Assembly (NCBI GenBank): GCA_022758935.1
Contig: JAEMQG010000151.1
Coordinates: 1 to 5,510, forward strand
DNA: 5,510 bases
Direction of reading: 5' to 3'
From: Candidatus Nitrosopumilus sp.
GTDB lineage: Archaea > Thermoproteota > Nitrososphaeria > Nitrososphaerales > Nitrosopumilaceae
In this document: positions 1-5,263 of the stretch, one piece after another
Position numbering within the stretch: the stretch's first letter is position 1
How the letters are laid out: each line of letters opens with the position of its first letter
Notes under the pieces: model-generated
The model's database searches: none
Told to the model about the DNA's origin: nothing
What the model saw: the letters and a program-made list of their open reading frames with translations, nothing else
Program-made: the position numbers and the translations under genes

Positions 1-63
1 CCACGGGTCATTGCTGACATGGGATTAGCAATCCCACGCCCTACCAAGCTAGGCGATCCCCGC
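1..63 (-). tRNA. tRNA-Ser (anticodon GCU), 3' end cut by window edge
   Basis: Read on the minus strand from 63 to 1, the sequence folds as the 5' two thirds of a class II tRNA. It has a 7-nt acceptor strand GCGGGGA (63-57), a D arm with stem GCCT/GGGC and a GG-containing loop, and an anticodon stem TGGGA/TCCCA closing the loop TTGCTAA. The anticodon GCT lies at 29-27 and reads AGC/AGU serine codons. A long variable arm follows, with stem GTCA/TGAC and loop GCAA, as expected for tRNA-Ser. The T arm and the 3' acceptor strand lie beyond the left edge, so acceptor pairing cannot be checked. Position 9 would be C, which is less usual than a purine. No intron is seen in the anticodon loop. Confidence 0.9.
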
Positions 64-85
64 ACATATTGCCTTGAATTAATCT

Positions 86-93
86 GTAAATAA
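86..93 (-). promoter_or_regulatory. TATA-like box for tRNA-Ser
   Basis: The minus strand reads TTATTTAC here. The box is centred about 26-27 nt upstream of the tRNA 5' end at 63, which is the usual distance from an archaeal TATA box to the transcription start. tRNA transcripts in archaea often begin at or near the mature 5' end, so the placement fits. The call rests on position and A+T content only; the BRE is not distinctive. Confidence 0.45.
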
Positions 94-137
94 GTCAAAC
101 TTTTTTGGACATAGTTTACTTTGTCAATCTATAGGGC

Positions 138-160
138 TTATCATGGTCTATTCATGATAA
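138..160. repeat. Perfect 8-bp inverted repeat with 7-nt spacer
   Basis: TTATCATG (138-145) is followed by 7 nt and then its exact reverse complement CATGATAA (153-160). It could form a hairpin in RNA or be a two-fold binding site for a dimeric regulator. It covers the last codons and the stop of the possible small ORF at 141-281 and lies about 75 nt upstream of the tRNA-Ser gene. No long T tract follows on either strand, so it is not a classical intrinsic terminator. Confidence 0.5.
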
Positions 161-281
161 ACCGGTTGAGTGCCATAGTAACCATATCACCAATCAAGTC
201 TAAAGCATTTTTTTCGGCAATCAGTAAAAATAGAAGTCCATCCGAGTGGGAATAATTCAGTGTGATTTTACTTGATTTCAT
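141..281 (-). CDS. Possible small protein, 46 aa, coupled to the MFS gene
   Basis: An open frame runs from an ATG at 281-279 to a TGA at 143-141, followed directly in frame by TAA. It starts 14 nt inside the 3' end of the MFS gene in another frame, so translation could be coupled. A purine-rich AAAGGT (298-293) lies 11 nt before the ATG as a possible ribosome binding site. The product starts MKSSKITLNYSHSDG and continues into a hydrophobic stretch (LLFLLIA, residues 16-22). An amphipathic helix-like segment with NALDLIGDMV follows, and the end is basic (NRFIMNRP). It has no cysteine and no convincing transmembrane helix. I do not recognise the family and assign no function. In favour of a real gene are the operon-style overlap, the possible ribosome binding site and the protein-like composition. 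Against it are the small size and the chance that an A+T-rich spacer is open by accident. Confidence 0.4.
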   Translation of the reverse strand: MKSSKITLNYSHSDGLLFLLIAEKNALDLIGDMVTMALNRFIMNRP

Positions 282-1497
282 CTGGCGGTTTTACCTTTCT
301 AAAATTTGCATAAATTCCTAAATCATAAATGATCTTTAACAGTCCCCCAATAACAAATGGTGCAGAAAGCCATAATGATTGAATTATTGCCCCAGTTATT
401 GATGGACTAATTGATTGAGCAGTATTTCGCGCAGTATTGGTAATTCCAGCAGCTGCAGTTCGTTCATTTTCTTTTACCATTGTAACAATGTATGCTTGTC
501 TTGTTGGCACATCCATTTGAGACAGAGTCATTCTTGCCAAATACAAGGACAACGCAATAGGAAAAGTGGGTACAATTGCAACCAGGATTAAAAGAATATT
601 TGATGGGATATGAGTAAAGACCATCGTATTTATCAATCCAATTCTATCAGCAATTTTTGCTGCAAAGAAAAATGAGATTGCAGTTAGTACTCCCGCAATT
701 GAAAAAATTATTGATAGAGTGGTAAGATCAACTCCAAACTTTGTAAAGAACCAGAAAGATACGATACTTTGTATCACAAAGCCTCCTGCAAACGAATCAA
801 GGGCAAATAATGAAGACAATTTAATTACAATTTTCTTTGATTTCTGAGAAAGATTCGATGAGACCAACTTGGTATGCTTAGTTGTGGTTACCTCGACATG
901 TTTTGACAAGAAAAAATAAATGATAGTTACTGCCAGTCCAGCACTAAGATAAATTAGAAAGAGTGGTTTGAATGAATCTATGACAGACAAGTCAAAGTTT
1001 TCTTGCATGAATTGCGGTAACAATGCAAGTAATACCCCACCAGACATTGCAAAAGTTCCAACAATATTGTAAAACGCAAAAACGGTGTTTCTCTTTTTGA
1101 TGTTTTTTACAGTTTGTGGCAATATGGCTTGTTCTAATGATAAAAATGCACCAGTCTCAGATCCTGTTACATTAATGGTTCCAATAAATGCAGCAATAAT
1201 TAGTGCAGCATAGTTTTCAGTCATTAAAAAAACAGACCCTGAAACTGCCATTAGTGCAGCATATGCGATCATTACTTTTTTTCTTCCAATACGATCTGCA
1301 AAGAAACTTGAAAATAGATTGAAAATTACGCTGTTTGCAAGGGTTGCAGACAAGATAAATCCAATGAGAATTTCATTAAATCCAATTTCTTTAAGATAGA
1401 TGGCAAGAATAATGCTCAAAAAGCCATAAGAAAAAGTTCGGATTATTCTGGCCGAAATTATTAATTTTCCATCTCGAGTTAGCCAATCTAAAACCAA
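268..1497 (-). CDS. Major facilitator superfamily (MFS) transporter
   Basis: This is a 409-residue polytopic membrane protein with about 12 hydrophobic segments, the usual length for an MFS carrier. Motif A of the superfamily is clear in the loop after TM2 (FADRIGRKKVM, residues 66-76, with D68, R69, G71, R72 and K73). A degenerate copy (AAKIADRIG, residues 279-287) lies at the matching place in the second half, as expected from the internal duplication. A polar lysine-rich cytoplasmic loop (about 199-227) separates the halves. The segment ARMTLSQMDVPTRQAY (321-336) resembles a signature I recall from a widespread archaeal and bacterial MFS branch of unknown substrate. The family uses ion gradients to move small solutes across the cytoplasmic membrane; the direction and substrate cannot be told from the sequence, and drug or metabolite efflux is only a guess. 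It starts with ATG and ends TAA, and it overlaps the possible small ORF downstream. Confidence 0.92.
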   Translation of the reverse strand: MVLDWLTRDGKLIISARIIRTFSYGFLSIILAIYLKEIGFNEILIGFILSATLANSVIFNLFSSFFADRIGRKKVMIAYAALMAVSGSVFLMTENYAALIIAAFIGTINVTGSETGAFLSLEQAILPQTVKNIKKRNTVFAFYNIVGTFAMSGGVLLALLPQFMQENFDLSVIDSFKPLFLIYLSAGLAVTIIYFFLSKHVEVTTTKHTKLVSSNLSQKSKKIVIKLSSLFALDSFAGGFVIQSIVSFWFFTKFGVDLTTLSIIFSIAGVLTAISFFFAAKIADRIGLINTMVFTHIPSNILLILVAIVPTFPIALSLYLARMTLSQMDVPTRQAYIVTMVKENERTAAAGITNTARNTAQSISPSITGAIIQSLWLSAPFVIGGLLKIIYDLGIYANFRKVKPPDEIK

Positions 1498-1521
1498 ATC
1501 ACTTTTTCAAATGGCTTTGCG

Positions 1522-1550
1522 CTATTTTGTCTTCCGGGTACTTTATTTTG
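1522..1550 (-). promoter_or_regulatory. Candidate promoter region of the MFS gene
   Basis: Two A-rich TATA-like elements lie in the 84-nt gap upstream of the MFS start. GCAAAATAAAG (1551-1541) would start RNA about 20-25 nt before the ATG. ACAAAATAG (1530-1522) would start it within a few bases of the ATG at 1497 and so give a nearly leaderless mRNA. No strong Shine-Dalgarno sequence precedes the ATG, only a run of A followed by GTGAT, which slightly favours the second. I cannot choose between them. Confidence 0.3.
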
Positions 1551-1581
1551 CAATTTAGAGAATCAGAATTTGTAAATAAAT

Positions 1582-2328
1582 TCATTCGTCGCCAAACTGG
1601 TGGTAATTAGTAACAATGTCGTTAATCGGTATTCTTTTTCCACCCACAATCTTTAGATCCACTTGAAAGGATTCCTTTGAAATGCTAATGATATTGTAAG
1701 TGTTTTCAAATAACCCTCTGACTCGCTCAGATGTTGCAGTTCCTGCATTAACTACCATTAATTTCCCAAAATTCCACGCCCATGGCCTGTGTTTGTGTCC
1801 ACATAAGACAAGATCAACTTTGGTATCCAGTATGGTTCTCAAGACATCTCCTGCATCAATTACTGTTAATTGATCAGAGCCAGTATCTGGAATTGCTACA
1901 AGGTGATGATGCATTGCCAGGATCTTTACTTGGTCTTTGTATTTTTTCATGGTTCTCTCTAGCCACAAATTTTGGCGGTACCCAACCTCACCTTCATTTC
2001 GGTCAGGACGGGCAGTCCCAAGGGTCACCAGAACTACATTCTCATCGAGTTCATTTATTGTCTCAAATGGAAAATATTTTTTGAACAACAGATATCCGGT
2101 ATTCCGGTAATCATGATTTCCACTAATGGTGATAATTTTTTTTGCGTTAAATCTAGTTAAGAGCTCCTTGCAGTCCTCATATTCTTTCATTAATCCCTCA
2201 TTTGTCAAATCACCTGTAACAACTATAACATCAGGATGAATTTGGTTTACCTCTTGTACTAGTTGATCAAACTTGTCTTGCAGAAATTGAGAGCCGACAT
2301 GAAGATCAGAAATTTGCACGATTAGCAT
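1582..2328 (-). CDS. Calcineurin-like metallophosphoesterase (class III phosphodiesterase type)
   Basis: This is a soluble 248-residue phosphoesterase of the calcineurin/CpdA-like superfamily, which hydrolyses phosphomono- or phosphodiesters with a two-metal centre. All the metal-binding blocks are present in order: DLH (residues 8-10), GD (39-40), GNHD (70-73), the MHHH block (139-142) and GHKH (177-180). The C-terminal AGTATSERVRG segment (195-205) is also typical of CpdA-like proteins. There is no signal peptide or membrane helix, so it acts in the cytoplasm. The substrate is unknown; cyclic nucleotides, nucleotides or phospholipid headgroups are all known in the family. The frame is open upstream to an ATG at 2373, but I chose the ATG at 2328. 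There the DLH motif falls at residue 8 as is usual, and a TATA-like element sits 27 nt upstream. The 15 extra residues of the longer form look unconserved. It ends TGA, followed by an A+T-rich stretch. Confidence 0.9.
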   Translation of the reverse strand: MLIVQISDLHVGSQFLQDKFDQLVQEVNQIHPDVIVVTGDLTNEGLMKEYEDCKELLTRFNAKKIITISGNHDYRNTGYLLFKKYFPFETINELDENVVLVTLGTARPDRNEGEVGYRQNLWLERTMKKYKDQVKILAMHHHLVAIPDTGSDQLTVIDAGDVLRTILDTKVDLVLCGHKHRPWAWNFGKLMVVNAGTATSERVRGLFENTYNIISISKESFQVDLKIVGGKRIPINDIVTNYHQFGDE

Positions 2329-2350
2329 TTCACTTGATAAAACCAAATTA

Positions 2351-2358
2351 GCTAATAA
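2351..2358 (-). promoter_or_regulatory. TATA-like box of the metallophosphoesterase gene
   Basis: The minus strand reads TTTATTAG, centred about 27 nt upstream of the ATG at 2328. That would place the RNA start on or next to the start codon, giving a leaderless mRNA, which is common in archaea. Only a weak purine stretch (AAGTGAA) precedes this ATG. If this is the promoter, the longer reading frame starting at 2373 is not translated. Confidence 0.45.
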
Positions 2359-2400
2359 ACTATCACCATACAAAATACAAATTCTAAAATCAAGATAGAA

Positions 2401-2407
2401 TTAAATA
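2401..2407 (+). promoter_or_regulatory. TATA box of the dehydrogenase gene
   Basis: TTAAATA preceded by purine-rich GATAGAA (a plausible BRE) is centred at 2404, 27 nt before the TTG start codon at 2431. This is the expected archaeal spacing for transcription that begins at the start codon. The element is almost palindromic (TATTTAA on the other strand), so it might also direct some divergent transcription. Confidence 0.55.
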
Positions 2408-2430
2408 CCTAGCATCGTCAAATTTGAAAA

Positions 2431-3459
2431 TTGGCAAAAAAAGCGGCAGTCATTAGAGGAGATGGAACAGGTCCGGAGCTAGTTGACGCCATGATGCATG
2501 TACTAAAAGCGTGCAATACACAAAGTGAACTAATTTTGTGTGAGGCAGGTTCTGAGCAATGGGAAAAACATGGCGGCGCAACCTACATTCCAGATGAGAC
2601 TGCAAAAATAATGGATGAAAGCGATGCGTGTTTCAAAGGACCAACTACAACCATCCCAAGTCCTGATGCGCCAAGAAGTGTGGCAGTTTCAACTCGCCAA
2701 AAATTTGAATTATACGCGAACATTAGGCCAATCAAAACATATGACAGATTATCTCCAAACAGAAAACTTGATTTTGTATGCTTTAGGGAGGCAACAGAAG
2801 GCCTCTATGCAGGAATTGAATTCAAAACATCTGATGATTCTGCAATTGCAATTAGAAAAACCACACGTAAAGGATGCAAAAGAATTGCAGATGCATCATT
2901 CAAATGGGCAAGGGATCATGATCTAAAAAAAATATTTGCAATTACCAAGAGAAACATACTAAAACAAACGGATGGAATATTTTGGGATGAGATTCAACGA
3001 GTGTCAAAGGAAAATCCAGGAATAGAGGTTGAGGAGTACTATATCGACAACATGACTCAGCAGCTTGTAAAAAATCCTGAAAGATTCAACAATTCTGTCC
3101 TAGTAAGCACGAATCTCTTTATGGACATTATCTCTGAATGTGCATCTGGAAATGTTGGTTCCATTGGATGTGTCTATTCTGCAAACCTTGGAGATTCTTA
3201 TGCAATGTTTGAGCCAGCTCACGGTAGTGCACCAAAGTACAAGGGAATGAATAAAGTAAATCCTACGGCTACAATACTATCTGGAGCATGGATGGTTGAA
3301 TATCTTGGCGAGCCACAAATAAGAGATGCAATTTTTGATGCAACTGAACAAGTAATCAATGAAGGAAAAGCAGTAACGTGGGATCTTGGAGGCAATGCCA
3401 GCACAACACAGATGACTGATGCCATCATCACATATGCCAAAGAAAAACTACGAAAGTAA
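2431..3459 (+). CDS. Isocitrate/isopropylmalate dehydrogenase family, probably isocitrate dehydrogenase
   Basis: This is a 342-residue beta-decarboxylating dehydrogenase, full length for the family. It starts GDGTGPE (10-16). The substrate segment has S83, R89 and Q90 followed by LYANIRP (94-100), which resembles isocitrate dehydrogenase (RSxxVxxRQ) more than isopropylmalate dehydrogenase. Catalytic Y126 (in GLYAGIE) and K173 are in place, and D206 and D232 fit metal-binding positions. HGSAPKY (264-270) and NKVNP (274-278) match the NADP-type pattern of E. coli Icd, in which K and Y contact the 2'-phosphate; NAD enzymes usually have Asp after HGSAP. The C-terminal DLGGNAS (318-324) is instead like NAD-type and LeuB-type members. 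Two oddities are E236 where most members have a metal-binding Asp, and A85 where E. coli Icd has Asn. The likely role is oxidation of isocitrate to 2-oxoglutarate in the cytoplasm; isopropylmalate or homoisocitrate cannot be excluded. The start is TTG: an in-frame TGA lies at 2425-2427 and the next ATG falls inside the conserved fold. Confidence 0.88.
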   Translation: MAKKAAVIRGDGTGPELVDAMMHVLKACNTQSELILCEAGSEQWEKHGGATYIPDETAKIMDESDACFKGPTTTIPSPDAPRSVAVSTRQKFELYANIRPIKTYDRLSPNRKLDFVCFREATEGLYAGIEFKTSDDSAIAIRKTTRKGCKRIADASFKWARDHDLKKIFAITKRNILKQTDGIFWDEIQRVSKENPGIEVEEYYIDNMTQQLVKNPERFNNSVLVSTNLFMDIISECASGNVGSIGCVYSANLGDSYAMFEPAHGSAPKYKGMNKVNPTATILSGAWMVEYLGEPQIRDAIFDATEQVINEGKAVTWDLGGNASTTQMTDAIITYAKEKLRK

Positions 3460-3475
3460 AAGCTATAGCTTTTTT
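3458..3475. terminator. Palindromic bidirectional terminator between convergent genes
   Basis: A perfect 16-bp palindrome, AAAAGCTATAGCTTTT (3458-3473), is followed on the plus strand by more T, giving a run of six (3470-3475). On the minus strand the run is four T after the same core. It contains the last two bases of the dehydrogenase TAA stop and the whole TAG stop of the methyltransferase gene, which are 3 nt apart. Archaeal termination depends mainly on T-rich tracts, so the T runs may matter more than any hairpin, which would have almost no loop. Confidence 0.55.
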
Positions 3476-3999
3476 GCTTCAATCAAAATCAATTCTTCAA
3501 AGAAGAGTTTCTTTCTTGCAAGAATTTTTGCACTCAGTCCCAGTTCTTGCGCATAGTCAATTAGCTTTTGATAGTTGGATAGAGATGAAGTCATAAAAAG
3601 AAATTTGCCACCTTTCTTGATATTTTTTATAGTTGAATCTAGTATTTTTTTGGGAACTTCAAACCCTTCTGCTCCTCCATCAGTGGCAATGTCCAAAATT
3701 TCATCAGTGTCAAGATATGGAAGATTGCACACAACTAGATCAAACTCTGGTAATAGCGCATCAGAGCCATTGCAGCAAACTAGATTTTTTGTTTTGTATG
3801 ATTGGTTTTTTAGCACATCAAAATCAATGTCAGTTCCAACTACAAAAGAAAAAGTTTCCCCCAGTAGTTTTGTCAGATATCCAGACCCGCTTCCAACATC
3901 AAGGGCAGAGAGGCCTCTCTCTTTTTGGATGTAATCTGCCATAAAGAAAGTGTCTTCTGCTGGCAGATAGGCTTCAGTTCGATAAAATTTCTTTTGCAA
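3463..3999 (-). CDS. hemK: HemK/Mtq2-like N5-glutamine methyltransferase
   Basis: This is a 178-residue class I SAM-dependent methyltransferase of the archaeal/eukaryotic HemK-Mtq2 type, which lacks the N-terminal helical domain of bacterial PrmC. The N-terminal YLPAEDTF (11-18) matches the family's substrate-side block. LDVGSGSGYLT (33-43) is the SAM-binding glycine loop and TDIDFDVL (56-63) is the acidic motif II. The catalytic motif is CNLPYL (91-96) followed by ATDGGAEGFEV (105-115). Known members methylate the glutamine of the GGQ motif in class I release factors, usually with Trm112 as partner, so a role in translation termination is likely. The motif reads NLPY instead of the usual NPPY. 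The start is TTG at 3999, inside the 3' end of rsmA (26-nt overlap); an in-frame TAA lies 9 nt upstream and the next Met (residue 20) would remove the conserved N-terminus. It ends TAG and converges on the dehydrogenase gene. Confidence 0.85.
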   Translation of the reverse strand: MQKKFYRTEAYLPAEDTFFMADYIQKERGLSALDVGSGSGYLTKLLGETFSFVVGTDIDFDVLKNQSYKTKNLVCCNGSDALLPEFDLVVCNLPYLDTDEILDIATDGGAEGFEVPKKILDSTIKNIKKGGKFLFMTSSLSNYQKLIDYAQELGLSAKILARKKLFFEELILIEAKKL

Positions 4000-4681
4000 G
4001 ATTGATTATTTCATCTCCTGTGAGGTCATCTAGTCGTTTCTCTATTACGGTTTCTTTGCCAAACTGCTTGAAGATATTGTGGATTGTTTTTCGTCTGTAA
4101 GAGAATATTTTGTTTAGTATATTTATGGTATTTTTGTCAATTGAGGTTTTTTTTGTAATTTTCAAAACCACTGAATCAACATTTGGGGGCGGGGAGAAGT
4201 TGCTTTTTTTTACATCCAAAATTTTTTCAATATCTAGTGTGTGATTTGCAATTATGCTGACTGCTCGTCTGTCTTTAGCAGATTTTGTTACTAGTTTTTC
4301 TGCAAATTCTTTTTGCACCATAATTACACCGTGAGAAAAATGTGTTTGCGCCAGCCACTCTATTGCCTCTTTGCTTTTAGAGTAGGGCAAATTTGATACA
4401 AAGATAGAGAAATTCTCTGTATTTTGAAATCCGTCGCCACATTCTAAGAAGAGATTGCTAGTACTGGAGAATTTGGATTTTGCCTTTTCGTACAATTCCC
4501 TGTCTGCCTCAATAGAGATTACCTTTTTTGCATGCTGACACAAAAGAGGAGTGAGAATTCCCAATCCCGTACCCAACTCAAAGACTGTGTCATTTTTGGT
4601 GATTTTTGCTTGCAAAACAATTGATTGTGCAATTCCACTAGAGTGTAGAAAGTGTTGCCCCAGTATTTTTCGTTTAATCAT
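3974..4681 (-). CDS. rsmA: 16S rRNA dimethyladenosine transferase RsmA/KsgA (Dim1 family)
   Basis: The enzyme N6,N6-dimethylates two adjacent adenosines in the 3'-terminal helix of 16S rRNA (A1518 and A1519 in E. coli numbering) during late 30S maturation, using SAM. Family marks are LGQHFL (7-12), the SAM loop ELGTGLGILT (35-44), motif II SIEADREL (56-63), CGDG (81-84) where GDAL is usual, the catalytic NLPY (97-100) and FSPPPNVDSVVLKI (162-175). A short helical C-terminal domain follows (about 183-235). At 235 residues it is shorter than bacterial KsgA (about 270), mostly in the C-terminal part. The residues after NLPY are SKSKE, not the common I/S-S/T-P pattern. The ATG overlaps the stop of the DUF655 gene as ATGA, with no clear Shine-Dalgarno sequence, so reinitiation after the upstream gene is likely. 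The C terminus overlaps the hemK-like start. Confidence 0.93.
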   Translation of the reverse strand: MIKRKILGQHFLHSSGIAQSIVLQAKITKNDTVFELGTGLGILTPLLCQHAKKVISIEADRELYEKAKSKFSSTSNLFLECGDGFQNTENFSIFVSNLPYSKSKEAIEWLAQTHFSHGVIMVQKEFAEKLVTKSAKDRRAVSIIANHTLDIEKILDVKKSNFSPPPNVDSVVLKITKKTSIDKNTINILNKIFSYRRKTIHNIFKQFGKETVIEKRLDDLTGDEIINLAKEILSN

Positions 4682-5244
4682 TTTTGGACAAAAATGTTCA
4701 TTCTACTTTCACCAGCAATCTCTTCCAAGATTCTCTCTGAAATATGCTTGATTGGATCTTTTAATCCGACTCGCTCTTGCAAGTCAACATAACTTGCAAA
4801 CTTTTTCTTTTCTCTTTGCTCCAGTATTGCTTTCATGTATGTTTTTCCAATTCCTGGAATCAATTCAAGTGCATGGGTCCTTGGAGTTAGAGGTCTTGAA
4901 TTATTGATGTAATCTACAAATCTTGTCTCGTTGTGAGTTACGATATTTTTTACTACATCATTTAATTCGCTTTGTGCAGATGAGGAGATGTGTTCATACT
5001 CTAGTTTTCCCAGAACAGAGAGAACTTTGGTTCGCCCTTCTTTTCCAATATAGATTCTCTCTCCAATTTCAAATGCGGAATTTGGAGCTCCGAGAACTTC
5101 CAATAATGTTAGTCTGTCTTCCCCGATTGCAGCAATTATAATTCCGTCGCGTCCCCTCACTGTTGAGGATTTTCCGCGAGGATTAAAATCCAGCACGTAT
5201 GCATATTCCTCGTACTTTCTAGGTGTGAATGGTACCTTGTTCAA
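4678..5244 (-). CDS. DUF655 family predicted RNA-binding protein
   Basis: This is a 188-residue archaeal protein of the DUF655 (COG1491) family, whose function is not established. The N-terminal block EEYAYVLDFNPRG (12-24) and a beta-rich region to about residue 82 fit the OB-like domain predicted for the family. The C-terminal part holds a helix-hairpin-helix-like motif, ALELIPGIGKTYMKAILEQR (125-144), typical of non-specific nucleic-acid binding, and a second one is weaker near 150-178. A link to RNA is inferred from the fold and from the gene order rpoF-DUF655-ksgA, which is found in many archaea. The start codon is TTG at 5244-5242, with a strong Shine-Dalgarno sequence AAGGAGA 7 nt upstream, 19 nt after the rpoF stop. 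The stop overlaps the rsmA start by 4 nt. Confidence 0.88.
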   Translation of the reverse strand: MNKVPFTPRKYEEYAYVLDFNPRGKSSTVRGRDGIIIAAIGEDRLTLLEVLGAPNSAFEIGERIYIGKEGRTKVLSVLGKLEYEHISSSAQSELNDVVKNIVTHNETRFVDYINNSRPLTPRTHALELIPGIGKTYMKAILEQREKKKFASYVDLQERVGLKDPIKHISERILEEIAGESRMNIFVQK

Positions 5245-5251
5245 AATAAAT

Positions 5252-5258
5252 TCTCCTT
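5252..5258 (-). promoter_or_regulatory. Shine-Dalgarno site that fixes the DUF655 TTG start
   Basis: The minus strand reads AAGGAGA, the best ribosome binding site in the window. It lies 7 nt before the TTG at 5244 (8 nt counted from the end of GGAG), in the 19-nt gap after the rpoF stop. It makes the TTG start convincing; no ATG competes nearby in this frame. Confidence 0.75.
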
Positions 5259-5263
5259 GAAAC

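Noticed and set aside
99..106. Plus-strand T tract as a terminator
   Set aside because: No plus-strand gene ends to its left inside the window, and on the minus strand it is an A tract upstream of the tRNA promoter.
1782..2160. Plus-strand open frames opposite the metallophosphoesterase gene
   Set aside because: Their products are low-complexity shadows of the real minus-strand gene, with no recognisable motif.
2329..2373. N-terminal extension of the metallophosphoesterase from the ATG at 2373
   Set aside because: The 15 extra residues are not like the family, the DLH motif would move away from the N terminus, and a TATA-like element lies inside this stretch 27 nt before the ATG at 2328.
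2615..2926. Alternative plus-strand frame inside the dehydrogenase gene
   Set aside because: The Gln/Met-rich product is a frame-shifted shadow; the dehydrogenase frame carries all the conserved motifs.
3219..3482. Minus-strand open frame antisense to the 3' end of the dehydrogenase gene
   Set aside because: The open frame mirrors the coding strand of a confident gene and has no conserved feature of its own.
3575..3944. Plus-strand open frames opposite the hemK-like gene
   Set aside because: Both are composition-driven shadows of a confident minus-strand methyltransferase.
4180..4200. G-rich stretch as a possible G-quadruplex
   Set aside because: Only two G runs are present and they simply encode the Pro-rich FSPPPNV motif of KsgA on the other strand.
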